From Azorinus chamasolen (lineage: Eukaryota; Mollusca; Bivalvia; Cardiida; Solecurtidae), in contig OY755252.1 in the NCBI GenBank assembly GCA_963576725.1, forward strand, positions 45,113,552-45,177,551: 64,000 bases of DNA. The letters run 5' to 3'. Under the pieces are notes generated by a model. It did not search any database. It saw nothing but the letters and a program-made list of their open reading frames with translations, and was not told where the DNA came from. Below, piece by piece: positions 12,302 to 23,248 of the stretch. Position numbers and translations under genes: made by a program. Numbering within the stretch: position 1 is the first letter of the stretch; each line of letters opens with the position of its first letter.

Positions 12302-12915
12302 TATGTCCCCCCAAACGAAGTTTGGAAACACTTCTTCTTCCCGCATGAACTGTTATGTCCCCCAAACGAGGTAGGAGGACATATTTTGTTTACTCCCTCT
12401 CTTCTTCTTCTTATCCTTTCTTCCAATTTTTGTTCTTGCTCTTTTTCTTCCACTGTGAACGTGTCCAACTAATTCTCTGTAAGTTTTGGTTTTTGAAATG
12501 TTGCCATGGTAACTGAATGGTGGACTATGGTCAAAAATTAAATATTGTTCGAATTTGCTTAAAGCAGTTATGGTGGGGTATTTGGGTACCCCAAACTCAA
12601 TCATAGGTGTTTTACAGGAGTTGAGTTACCATGGTGACAGAGTGCTGGTCTTTGATAGAAATTAGAAGATTTTTTGCTGAAAATTGTTAACTTAATGCAT
12701 ATATATGGGTACTCTGAACTTAAGGGCAGGTGTTTCAAGAATCCTGGTTGCCATGGTAATCTGGTAATGGCATGTGATTGGTGAATATATATTTTACTCT
12801 TCAATACATGTCGTCCGTTTATTTTGGATGACATTCTGTGGCGGATTCCGTTACAATTTTGATGTAAATAATTGATTAATGATGTGATTATTTGTTGTAC
12901 ATAGATATTCATGGT
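12302..12915 (+). mobile_element. Helentron-like element 2 with about 123-bp tandem core
   Basis: A hairpin start (ATGTCCCCC...GGAGGACAT near 12354) is preceded by a partial duplicate of itself at 12303. Core units anchored on GTTRCCATGGTRA recur at 12500, 12625 and 12747. The 3' boundary is vague. Confidence 0.5.
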
Positions 12916-14171
12916 TGATAGGGGTATGTTGCAGATGGTGAAATAAAGATGTATAAACGAATTTTGTGCAGATAAGTTATTGTTCCAAAGGTCTTCAAAT
13001 AAACTGTATTTTGGAAAACTATATAAAAGTGCTTGAGTATTTCTCTACCCTACCCTACCTTACTAGTATTCATTATGATTTCATCTCCTAGTCAGTTATA
13101 ATGAATACACAAATCAGACCTTGACATATATGTAGTAAAACCCCGCTAATGCGACCACCTAAAAGAGGTATAATTCTAGTTGCTAGATGTAGGTGGTAGC
13201 TTAATGCAGGACAAAAGTAATGCAGAAAGCTCCTAGAGGAGCTTTCTGCATTACTTCTGCCCTGCGTTAAGCAACCACCTGCTTATAAAGACAACCATGT
13301 GTATTTATTAAGTGGTCGCATTAGAAGGATTCTACTGTATATATGGGATATATGGGATGATGAAGAGCACAATAAAGACAAGTCAATACCTGCAGCTCTG
13401 ATTCCAGTAGATGTTTCTACAAACAGAATTCTTTGGTACAAATTTACAGTAAAACCCCTTTAATACGACCACCAAAACTGGGCATTATTCTGGGTGGCAG
13501 AGGCAGGTAGTAGCTTAATGTAGGTTGGCTCATAGGAGCTTGCCACATGACTTTCGTCCTGCACAAGGCAGCCTCCGGCTTATAAAGTCAGAAATGTTTA
13601 TTCCTTAAGTGGTCGCATTAGAGGGGTTCTGTTGTAGTTGTGAAAATATTTGGGAGCTGTGGTTTATTGGGTAGCAGGTTCAGATAATTAACTATTTTAA
13701 CCCATTACCTCATAGGCTATTTTTAGATCCAACCTCATTGAATAAATCTACTGAAAAGGAACATTTACTAGAGGAAAGGACATTTTTGAAATTGTGCAGT
13801 TCTGAAACATGATTGTGATTAATAGAGCATTTGCTCCTATGGAGCTAATGCTTTATTGATCACAATGCTTTCAAAATGTGACTTTTACAGAGGCGTCAAA
13901 AAGGGAATGGGTTAACCCTTTCTTTCATATAAACACATTTTCATGCTTTTGCAAACAGAGTAGACCCAGATCAGACTGCTCCTATAGGAGCCATCTGATG
14001 AGACTGTGCTCTGTTTCCCCGTGGAATTTGAAAGACCTGTTTCCGTTACTTTCTAAAATTGTGTCCATGAATATTCAGTTGGTACCGGTACTTAAATTTG
14101 GAATAAACATAAAAGATATAATTTTCTTTTGGGTATATAATCCCATCTCCATAAATGCGTCTTTCTACGCC

Positions 14172-14315
14172 TTTGCAAATAGAGTAGACCCAGACCTCCT
14201 CTGATGAGGGTCTGCTCTGTTTGCAAATAGAGTAGACCCAGACCTCCTCTGATCAGGGTCTGCTCTGTTTGCAAATAGAGTAGACCCAGACCTCCTCTGA
14301 TCAGGGTCTGCTCTG
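14172..14315 (+). repeat. 48-bp triplication of a MITE core
   Basis: TTTGCAAATAGAG starts at 14172, 14220 and 14268 inside a reverse family B copy (14138-14462). The half-palindrome AGTAGACCCAGACC...GGGTCTGCTCT is repeated three times. Confidence 0.9.
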
Positions 14316-14636
14316 TTTGCTTTTGACATGATATAGATATGATTGTACAGGTTTTGTAATGGCAAAAAAAAGTGTTGAAAAGTTTACCTTTTGAAACAGC
14401 AGCTAATAAATATTCATGATATCATTATTTCTTACGCGAAAATTGAACAGGGAAAATGTTAAAGTATCATTCTCACTTCATTACCATTGGATGGTAAAAC
14501 ACCTCTAATGTGACCACTTAATGAATAAATATGTGTGTCTTTATTATGAAGCAGGTGGTTGCTTAATGAAGGAAAAAGTAATGCAGAAAGCTCCTAGGAG
14601 CTTTCTGCATTACTTTTGTCCTGCATTAAGCATTAC

Positions 14637-14790
14637 TGTATTTACAACTGCTGTTCCTATTCCTGACAAAGTGTCAAGATTCTTACCACGTTACATTTGG
14701 ATATTTGCAAGTGATGTTCCAATAGTGTCAGATTCTTTCCACGTTACCTTTGTATATTTACAAATCACTAGTTGTACGCCTGTTCCTAGT
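14637..14790 (+). pseudogene. Decayed tandem copies of the exon 3 acceptor region
   Basis: Three degenerate units share the pattern GATTCTTACCACGTTAC, then TTTGGATATTT(A/G)CA, then TGTTCC. They resemble the 40 nt around the exon 3 splice site (TTCTCACCACATTGCCTTTGGATATTTACAG, then GAAATTCC). The AG is AAG in one unit (near 14710) and lost in the others. No finger-coding sequence follows. I infer relics of duplicated acceptor regions; a simple local tandem repeat is the alternative. Confidence 0.5.
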
Positions 14791-15404
14791 TAACTGACAA
14801 ATTCTTGTTCCTATCAAAAATTCTTGTTCCTATCAAAGTGTCAGATTTTAATACTTTGCCTTAAAACCCTTTCCTTCTTATAAACACCTTTTCACACCCT
14901 TACAAACAAGGAAGACCATGGCTCGTAATGGAGCAGTCTGATCAGGGTCTGCTCTGTTTGCTGAGGAAATTATATTAGAACTGACTACGCCATTAATGAT
15001 TATAAAAATTCAGCTAATAAACATCCATGATGTCCTTATTATTGTTGCATGAATGTTATAAGCAACAGGGAAATGGTTAATATTTTACAGTTCAAATTCA
15101 ATTAATCCTTCCTTTCATATAAACGCCTTTGTAAACAGAGAAGACCCAGATCAGACCGCTCCTTATGATAGGAGCCATTTGATCAGAACCTTATTATCTA
15201 GCTTCTACAGTTTCAGCCACAGTGCCAAATAAGCCTGTATTCATTCACCATTATTGTAAATATCGGCTAATTAATATTCATGAGGCCATTATGTATTTCT
15301 TAAGTAAATATGAATGAGGAAAAGAGTTAAAGTGTCCAAATCTGTCTGATTATCAAATTCTTATCAAATTGCTGTTGGGTACTTGCAGCTTCAGGTGATA
15401 TTCT

Positions 15405-15594
15405 CAGAGGTCCAGATAAGATGCGTGAATAAAAACATTTTCAAGAATAATTCCTTTATTTCTCCACGAAACCTTATGTTGTGATCACTCTTTAGAATCG
15501 TCTCGAAGAGACGATTCTAAAGAGTGGTCATAACAAAGGTTTTGTGGAGAAATGACGGTTTTAGTATTTGAGTATGCACATTTGTCTGTTGCTT
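15405..15594 (+). mobile_element. Family D MITE upstream of exon 3
   Basis: CAGAGGTCCAGATAAG start. The core CTTTAGAATCGTCTC/GAGACGATTCTAAAG is a perfect palindrome. It ends 48 nt before exon 3. Confidence 0.9.
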
Positions 15595-15641
15595 GGGTTC
15601 AAATATCGAATTCTCACCACATTGCCTTTGGATATTTACAG

Positions 15642-15901
15642 GTGAAATTCCTATCCTTGGTTACAAAGACAACTGGGCCTGTCCATTCTGTGACAAAGTC
15701 TGCAAGAAAAAACAGAACATGAAAATCCATGTTCGTATCCACACTGGAGAGAAACCGTACAGGTGTACATTCTGTCACAAATGTTTCACGCAGCGCCACC
15801 ACTTGCAGCAGCATTTGACAGCGCGGCATATACACGAGCTGACTGGATCAAACGAACAATTTAATTTAAAGTTACAGTTGACAAAACAAAGTCCATTCTG
15901 A
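15642..15901 (+). CDS. ZF-pair exon 3 (alternative terminal exon)
   Basis: Acceptor GATATTTACAG ends at 15641, followed by GT and GAA. A leader (GEIPILGYKDNW) precedes the fingers, which begin ACPFCDKVC and YRCTFCHKCF. Contact residues are K-Q-N-I and Q-H-H-Q. Finger 2 uses H-x4-H (HLTARH), the only such spacing in the array. Finger 1 has C where most C2H2 fingers have the core F/Y. The tail is long, about 24 residues after the last His, and ends in a stop. A D element ends 48 nt upstream. Decayed copies of this acceptor region lie near 14.64-14.79 kb. Confidence 0.92.
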
Positions 15902-18453
15902 ACATCTACAAATGAGCATTCCTGTGAACCGTTCGGATGTAATTCTAAGAAACACTGATGTGATTTTATTATCCCTTTCCCTGTTGAATATTCATGTAAG
16001 AATTAAATTATATGACATCATGAATATTTATTGCTGAATTTTTATAATGGTTTATGACTGTATGTACACAGAATGTTTTGGTATTGGTAGAAACTGTATT
16101 CAGATCTACTATAGTTTGACACACAAACAGAGCAGACCCTGAAAGTACAGCTCCTGCTGGAGCCATGGGATCTTGGTCGACTGTGTTTACAAAGGCTTGA
16201 AAAAGCATTTGTATATAGGAAAGGGTTAGTTTACAGAGCCTCGTAACACTTAACCTATTACTCAATATATGTGCCATTTACACCCTTGCAAACAGAAAAG
16301 ACCCAGATCAGGCGGCTCCTGTCTGTTCTGTTTATTTATGAAATGATTTATAGATATGATTCTACAGTTTTTACCAGTTCAAAACTCATCTTGATATTCA
16401 TGCGTACATTATTTCTTACATGAATATTTACGGAGTAACAGGTTAACTCTAGCAGTGGATTTGCACTAACACATGATCGAGTATCAGCGCTATAGATAAA
16501 GGTGCGTATCCAAATGCTAAAATTGTCATTTCTCCACTAAATCCTATACTGTGACCACTGTTCGAGATGAATCTAATGAGTGTTCACATGTACAGTATAG
16601 GGTTTGGTGGAGAAATTGAGAAATTATTCCTGAAAATGATTTAATTTACGCATCTTATTTGGAACTCTGTGTAACATGAATGATGATGTCTTATCAGGAT
16701 CCAAACAGTGTGACACTGACTAAAATTTGGAAGAGAATTGTAGCAGATTATGGTTACTCGTGCAAAGATTTAGGATCAAAGATTTATAAAATATTGACCA
16801 AGTGATATCCTGGCATAGTCAGTTGCAATAGGTATATAATAATGACTTAACCCTTTCCCTGTTCTATGTTTACTCCAAATTCCAATACCTACTGAATATT
16901 CATGGACAAAAATAGTTATAATGAAATATGGGAAGTAAAAAATATGGAAAGTAAAAAATTGTAGACATTTCAGAAAGTAAACAAACATGATCTTTCAAAT
17001 TGCATAAATAAACGGAGGAGATCCTGATCAGACGGCTCCTATAGGAGCTCTGTGATCTGGGTCTACTCTGTTTGCAAATTCGTTAAAACATGTTTATATG
17101 AAGGAAAGAGTTAACCTTGTTGAATATTCATACGAGTAAAAAATGACATCGTGGTTACTTAATGCAGGGTGAAGTCTGCTCTGCTGGCAGCTTTCTGCAT
17201 CATGCCTTTCACATTGCATTTAGCAGCAACCTTCTTACAGTTCTTAAACCATTCCCTCATAGGCTATTTTTAGATCCAACCACTTTCAATAAATCTTCCC
17301 AAAATGAGCATTAATTGGAACCATGGAATTTTTTTAGAATTTTGTAGTTTGAAACCATTGTAATAAATAGAACGTTTGCTCCTATAAGGGCAAATGCTCT
17401 ATTTATCACAATGATTTCAACAAGTGACTTTTACAGAGGCGTAGAAAGGCATATTTATGTAGGAAAGGGTTATTTAACCCATTCCCTCATAGGCTATTTT
17501 TATAGGCATCGTCTTTGAATAAATCTACTGAAAAGGAGCAGTTTCTTCTACTAGAGAAAAGAAAACTTTTAAAATTATGTTGTTTTGAAACCATTGTGAT
17601 AAATGGAGCATTTGCTCCTGTAGAGCAAATGTTCTGTATATCACAATGGTTTCAAAAATGACTTACAGAGGCGCCAAAAGGTGTCGATATTGTAAAAGGT
17701 TTGATATGTGACAAGTCATTGTAATGTATATAATACTTTGCCAAGAATAATTGTAAATAAATTTCAGAATCAAATTCTTGCTACTTTTCATTTAACACCT
17801 GAAATGGTTTAAACTTGTAAACTGTCATTTGTGAACATTGTAGACTGTGAACAGAGAGTGGAACCTTGTAATCAGGGACATATAAGATTTGTCATTCAAA
17901 ATCGTAGAGCAAATTGTATTCATTCATTCTGAAAAGACTCTGATATTAATGAAATAGAGCAGTAACGGTTAGAGCTATATAGATAAAAATGCATACTCCT
18001 GTAGGAGCTGTCTGATCAGGGTCAGCTTATGGAATTATATAGATTTGATTCTACAGTTTTTTGTAAAGTCAAAAAGCCCATTGAAAAATTATCTTAAAAA
18101 TGAAAAATGAATATTCATGAAAAAATCATTTCACACATACATGCTCATTAGGGAAAGGGTATGGAGAAAAGACATTTCCTCCTAGCAACGCATTTTGGTG
18201 TCCCTGTAAAAGTCACATTTAGAAACCATTGTGATAAATAGAGCATTAATTTTGCTCTATTTATCACAATGGTTTCAAAACTACACAATTCTAAAATTCT
18301 CCTTTTCTATAGTTAATGCTCCTTTTCGGTTGATTAATTCAAAGAGGTTGGGTCTAACTATAGACTAGGAGAGAATGAGGTATGAACTAATTTGTCCATC
18401 CAGACAACAATTTACAAGGCATTTGAAAATGATCGAAGCAGAGTGAATTTGAG
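15902..18453. repeat. Intron after exon 3, part 1: B, D, A and C copies
   Basis: 15968-16228 B; 16250-16445 B reversed; 16485-16669 D reversed; 16847-17114 A; 17115-17235 B/E2 mosaic; 17243-17472 and 17474-17702 two head-to-tail C copies; 17993-18162 B reversed, truncated; 18175-18382 C reversed. 17703-17990 shows nothing. Confidence 0.75.
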
Positions 18454-19004
18454 TTAACTCTTTCCCTGTTTTCTATTTATTCCAAATTCCAATACTTACC
18501 GAATATTCACAGACAAAATAGTTATAATAAAATAAATATGGAAATAGGAACATTGTAAAGATTTTAGAAACTAAAGAAACAGATCTATCAAATTTCATAG
18601 GCAAACGGAGCAGACCCTGATCAGACAGCTCCTATAGGAGCTGTCTGATCTGGGTCTTCTCTTTTTACAGGTGGGTGAAAAGGCATTTATATATGAAGGT
18701 AAGGGTAAACAAAAATCTGAGATAATGGGCACATAAAACTGCTATAACCCTTTTCCTCATATAAATGTGTTTTCACGCATCTGCAAACAGAGTAGACCCA
18801 GATCAGATGGCTCCTAGAGGAGCTGTCTGATCAGGGTCTGCTCTGTTTGCTAACGAAATCTGAAAGATCTGTTTCTTTTACTTACTAAAATTGCTACAAT
18901 GTTCCACCTTTCATATTTCATTATAACTATGTTGTCCATGAATATTCAGTAGGTATTGAAGTTTGGAATAAACATATAACACATGGAAAGGGATAACTTG
19001 TTTC
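18454..19004. repeat. Facing A copies upstream of exon 4
   Basis: 18454-18718 A forward and 18743-18996 A reversed form a 540-bp inverted pair: arms of about 250 nt separated by about 25 nt. Confidence 0.8.
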
Positions 19005-19100
19005 TTTACAAAACCAATATTGTGAACACTTGTTAGAATTGTCCCATGGAGAATATTGAACAAGTGGTCACAACACATAGGGTTTATTGGGAAAAAAGTG
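19005..19100 (+). mobile_element. Diverged family D core upstream of exon 4
   Basis: ATTGTGAACACTTGTTAGAA...CAAGTGGTCACAACACATAG and GGTTTATTGGG: only the inner part of D is left, about 85 nt before exon 4. Confidence 0.7.
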
Positions 19101-19184
19101 GAATCATTGACTGAAATTGTTCAGTTTAAAACATCATATAGCTGTAGGAGGGTCATTGATCATCATACTCATCTTTCGTTTCAG

Positions 19185-19378
19185 GTCAGTCTGGTGGCAA
19201 AAAGAAATACCCTTGTCCAGTATGTGGAAAGACCTCGTCCACTAAACAAAACATGGCTACCCATATGAGGGTCCATACAGGGGAGAAACCGTTCCAATGC
19301 ACTATTTGTCAGAGACGATTTACGCAGCAGAGTAACCTTAAGTCTCACATGGTTGTACATGTGGGACTATTTTCTTAA
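19185..19378 (+). CDS. ZF-pair exon 4 (alternative terminal exon)
   Basis: Acceptor TCTTTCGTTTCAG ends at 19184; the frame opens GT then CAG (QSGGKKKYPCPVCGKT...). It has 63 codons and a TAA. Fingers begin YPCPVCGKTS and FQCTICQRRF with a TGEKP linker; contact residues are T-Q-N-T and Q-S-N-S. The conserved core F of finger 1 is S (CGKTSST), which may weaken that finger. A six-frame ORF search that requires an ATG misses this reading frame. A diverged D hairpin core (about 19005-19100) lies about 85 nt upstream. Confidence 0.9.
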
Positions 19379-20374
19379 CATTTTTCACACTATTTGGACA
19401 TTGGGGATAACTTTTGCACATTGGTTTGATCCTGATGAGGTACACAATGACTTGTTTTCAAGGTTTTTTGTAATGCGTAAATGTTGGAATGTTATTTGGA
19501 TTTATGTTTCATACATGGTTAATTTCTATGATTTTGTTGTTTTTTGCCAGTACTCTAATTACTATCAGTATTAATACACCAAATCTCACCTCCCCATGAC
19601 TTTATAAAGCTGAATAAGTTACTTTTGCCCTATTTCAGTAACTTAAAATTAGATTGACATAGTAGCAGGTAGACCCTGATCGAGGTGACATAGCAGGTAG
19701 ACCCTGATCAAGGTGATCAGAAGCAATACTTGGGATATATTCCAAAAATGCATTGTTGTCTTGGACTCTTTCAATAACTTGGACCAGTTTGTGTTGACCT
19801 TTGCAGACAGTTAAGATTCCACTTTGATGCTTTGTACTGTCTTGTTAAAATCCTTGGTGAAAGACACCTGTAACTGAGCACTATTTTTGGAAAGAAATTG
19901 AAGAAACATGCACTTTGAAAAATGTCAGTGTCTTCAGAGGAAAAGTGACGTACAGCAGAACCTATTGTAAGTGGCCATTAAAAAGGGGTCTAATTATGGG
20001 TCATATAGGAGCTTTCTGCATTACTTTTGTCCTGCATTAAGCAACCACCTCCTTTTTAGCTCGTCTGTTTCAAAGAAATAACAAGCTATTGTAACTCCGG
20101 CATCTGCATTGTCGTTATCATTGTCGCTGTCGTCCGAAATCTTAACATTGACCATAACTTCTTCAATTTTTCATTTACAACCTTCATTTTTGGTATGCAT
20201 GTTCATCTTGACGAGGCCTATCCACACATACCAAAATGATAACAGACGAGTGTTAGCACCCGCTTGCGGTGCTCTTGTTTACACTCCTGTGTTTAATATT
20301 ATTGAATGGCTGCTTAGGACAGGTTCTACTGTAGTGTTGAAAAGATGCTGCACACATAAAAAGTTGCAGTGTCT
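19379..20374. repeat. 3' flank of exon 4 and a nested E2 copy
   Basis: 19379-19950 is probably 3'UTR or intron, with only a small duplication (AGCAGGTAGACCCTGATC twice, 19663-19720). 19953-20331 is an E2 copy interrupted by Helentron-like element 3. Confidence 0.7.
20053..20280 (+). mobile_element. Helentron-like element 3, nested in an E2 MITE
   Basis: Starts TTTTTAGCTCGTCTG, contains a GTCGTTATCATTGTCG tract, and ends in a perfect stem-loop (AGCACC/GGTGCT) immediately followed by CTTGTTT. It interrupts an E2 copy (19953-20331) with no obvious target duplication. Confidence 0.7.
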
Positions 20375-20740
20375 CAAGCTGTAGATACAGGTGCATATGT
20401 CAAATACTAAACTGTCATTTCTCTACCAAACCCATGGCTTTCTCAAGAAACAATTTTAACTCTTTCCCTCATATAAGCGTGTTTTCATGCATCTGAAAAC
20501 AGAGTAGACCCAGATGAGCCGTCTGATCAGGGTCTGCTCTGTTTGCTAATAGAATTTGATAGATCTTTTTCTTTGCTTTCTAAAATGTCTACAATGTTCC
20601 ACCTTCCATATTTCTTTATAACTATTTTGTTAATGAATATTCAGCAGATATTGAAATTTGACCTAAATACAAAAGAGGGAAAGAGTTAAAGAGTGGTCAC
20701 AATATTATAAGGGTTTGGTGGAGAAATAAAGGAGCTTTTC
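20375..20740. mobile_element. Family D copy split by a family A insertion
   Basis: D sequence at 20375-20455 and 20690-20740 is separated by a reverse A element (20456-20689, TTAACTC...GAGTTAA). A is therefore younger than this D copy. Confidence 0.8.
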
Positions 20741-22223
20741 TTAATCCTTTGAATGCTGAATATTCCAAATGGGATGGAGTGTTTAATGATAAAATCCATT
20801 CAATATGAAAAGCTTACATTAAATTTGCTAATGGATTTTAAATGACAAACGGTGCAAACCCTGATTAGGAGGCTCCAAGAGGGGCAGCGTCTGACCTGGG
20901 CGTGCACTATTTACAAGTGACATCTGATTCAAACTGATTTCCAGCATTCAAAAGTTTAAATAAAGGTTTAATCAACCCTTTTCTCCATGCGTTTTCATGT
21001 AAGAGATAAATGATACCATGAATTCAAATTAGATGCATTCTAATGACAGATGAACACAAACAGTTTAGATCATGGCAGAAAATAAGACACCAAGTAACTT
21101 TAATAGTATCTGATCTGCATCCAAACTGTTTGCCGCTCGGTTAGTAGTTTCTTCAAAACTTGAAGAGATCTGGGTCCAAGGTTATAAAACTTCTGAGTCC
21201 GAGTCTGAGATAATTCTCAAGTATCTGATTGGTCAGATTCTGAGCAAGCTCAGAATCTGACCAATCGGATGCTTGAGAATGATCTCAGACTCAAGCAAAA
21301 TGTTTTATAACCTCGGGCCAGAACTAAATGATAATGTCTCCAGACTCGTGAGAGATTGAGCAGTCTGTGACATAGTTTTACATTAGTGTAAGTGTTAAGA
21401 TCTGAGTGTAAGGGTTCAGATCTGAGCTGGTAATGTGAAATATCAATAGCAGTAGAACATAGCCTTGAATGGTCATCAAAAAGAGGTCTAATTATGGGTC
21501 TGTTAGTCAGACTCTGTAAGGCTGCTGGTAGCTTAATGCAGGACAAAAGTAATGCATAAAGCTTCATGAGCTGTTTGCATTACTTTTGCCAGTGCAATAA
21601 GCAACCACGTGCTATGTTCAATAATTGAATGGCCGCTTTAGGACTGGTTCTTGTGTATTAGTCGAGGTGGAATAGTGGAACACTGGACACTGCAAATAGG
21701 GTTCTTGATGGTGTGAGGTAAATGTGTATGTAAGAAGTATGTAATAAGAGACTGAAAGAGTGGCTGTTATTAGTACAGTAAAACCTCTATAACGGCCACT
21801 AAATTGTGTTAATTAGTTGCTATTTAGAGCAGGTGGCTGCTTAAAGCAAGGTGAAAGTAAAAGCGTTCTGTTTTACTTTCACCTTGTTTTAAGCAGCCAC
21901 CTGCCTTTAACACAAAATACTTTATGTAATTTAGTGGCTGTTATAGAGAGGTTTTACTGTATGTGAAATATTGTACATATTGGAAACTTACAATAAATGT
22001 CAGTTATATAAATAGAATAAAGACCTAGCTAAAGGGTTTTATAAACAAAGTATTATATTTCGTGTATTCAATTTCTTCTTTCAAATGAGCCCCAAAAGTA
22101 CTTGTTCTTTTGTACGTCTCTTTTGTGCACTAAACCCAATAAGGACTGCAGATTAACCCTTTACATCATGAATATTTATTAAAAAGTAATAATTTTATGA
22201 ATATTGACATGTTTATAGTAATA
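20741..22223. repeat. F, B, E2 and E1 copies
   Basis: 20741-20959 F (TTAATCCTTTGAATGC / GCATTCAAAAGTTTAA); 20975-21140 B; 21460-21655 E2; 21776-21959 E1 with TA flanks and perfect CAGTAAAACC/GGTTTTACTG ends; 22153-22221 left part of a B copy split by the pogo-like element. 21960-22150 shows nothing. Confidence 0.75.
21179..21313. repeat. 135-bp imperfect palindrome
   Basis: Arms of about 65 nt (AAGGTTATAAAAC... and ...GTTTTATAACCT) meet at GAGCAAGCTC near 21245. It belongs to none of the families A-F and could form a long snap-back hairpin. Confidence 0.9.
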
Positions 22224-23248
22224 CAGTCTGGACTCGATCGTTCGTAACCCGATACCTCGAAAATTTCGCTGGTTCGAAAAGATTCTTAAGTCCCAAGTCC
22301 CAGCCTATTAATTTCATGTGATTTCGTTCTCGCTGGTTCGAAATCCGTTGGTTCGTAAATTCCACTGGTTCGAACCTTAAATGCAGTCCCCAATGCGTAA
22401 ATTCCATGCTAAATGGACCCACTGGTTCGAAATTGTGTGTTTTCACACCTTCGCACTTCGACCAGACATCGACAGTGTCGTCCATTGATTGTGTTTACAA
22501 GTGAACGGTGGTGTGAAAATTTCTTATTTGTAATAATCAGTCGGGAATGTAGGGTTAATTATACATGCATGCGGTTTGGTATAATTAAAGCAGATGTGAT
22601 AATGACGTGAACTGATGGTCATATTACAAGTGATAATTAATTATCGAAAATTCTGCGGACAACTTTTATGTTTGCCAAAACAAATATGTGTTCATCACGT
22701 ACCCACTTATTTAAACTCGAAGGAAACTGTACACATCGTCATTCGGTTCTAGTTTCCACAACAGAATTGACGAAAATCAAAGACCACAGGTTACGGTGAA
22801 GCAGATTGTATAAAAGTATGTAAATATTGATTGCCAGTCTGTTTTCCCTTCTCTTACTTACTTCTCTTATCAATGTAGTGTGATTATCACGACCTTCGAA
22901 GTATTACACGAACCTAATTACACCGTCTATGTGTACATCTAAAATGTCTGGGATCAACAAAATAAGTTAACAATAAAACAGGTACAGCGGCGTGTAGCCA
23001 ACTTTATTTCAACAGATACTGTCATACTTCGACGATCTTGATTTACACTGTATTTATTATGACATTTATGGAAAACAACAAGTATCTGACTATATACATG
23101 TAGATAAAATGACGAATATTCAGTATATAAGTTACACTTCAGTAAAGCACAAGCCTTATATGACTGCATGGTCTCGATACCTCGAAATTTCTTTAGTTCG
23201 AAAAAAAAGCACCGGTCCCGACCGTTTCGAACTATCGAGTCCAGACTG
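22224..23248. mobile_element. 1.0-kb pogo/Tigger-like non-autonomous element
   Basis: Ends CAGTCTGGACTCGAT and ATCGAGTCCAGACTG are exact inverses, flanked by TA on both sides. Repeated CTGGTTCGAA-type words lie in the left 230 bp (for example near 22270, 22333, 22366 and 22430) and a GTTCGAAA at the right. The TA target and CAGT...TCGA ends are typical of pogo/Tigger-type elements. No transposase ORF is visible. It splits a family B copy (22153-22221 and 23251-23420). Confidence 0.8.

Larger units (their letters stand above)
12916..15404. repeat. Introns before exon 3: E2, C, A and B copies
   Basis: 13133-13338 and 13447-13635 E2; 13697-13915 C and 13912-14112 reversed A share one TTAA; 14138-14462 reversed B with the 48-bp triplication; 14492-14641 E2 truncated, fused to the decayed exon 3 acceptor repeats; 14861-15080 and 15102-15330 reversed B. 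12916-13132 shows nothing. Confidence 0.75.
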
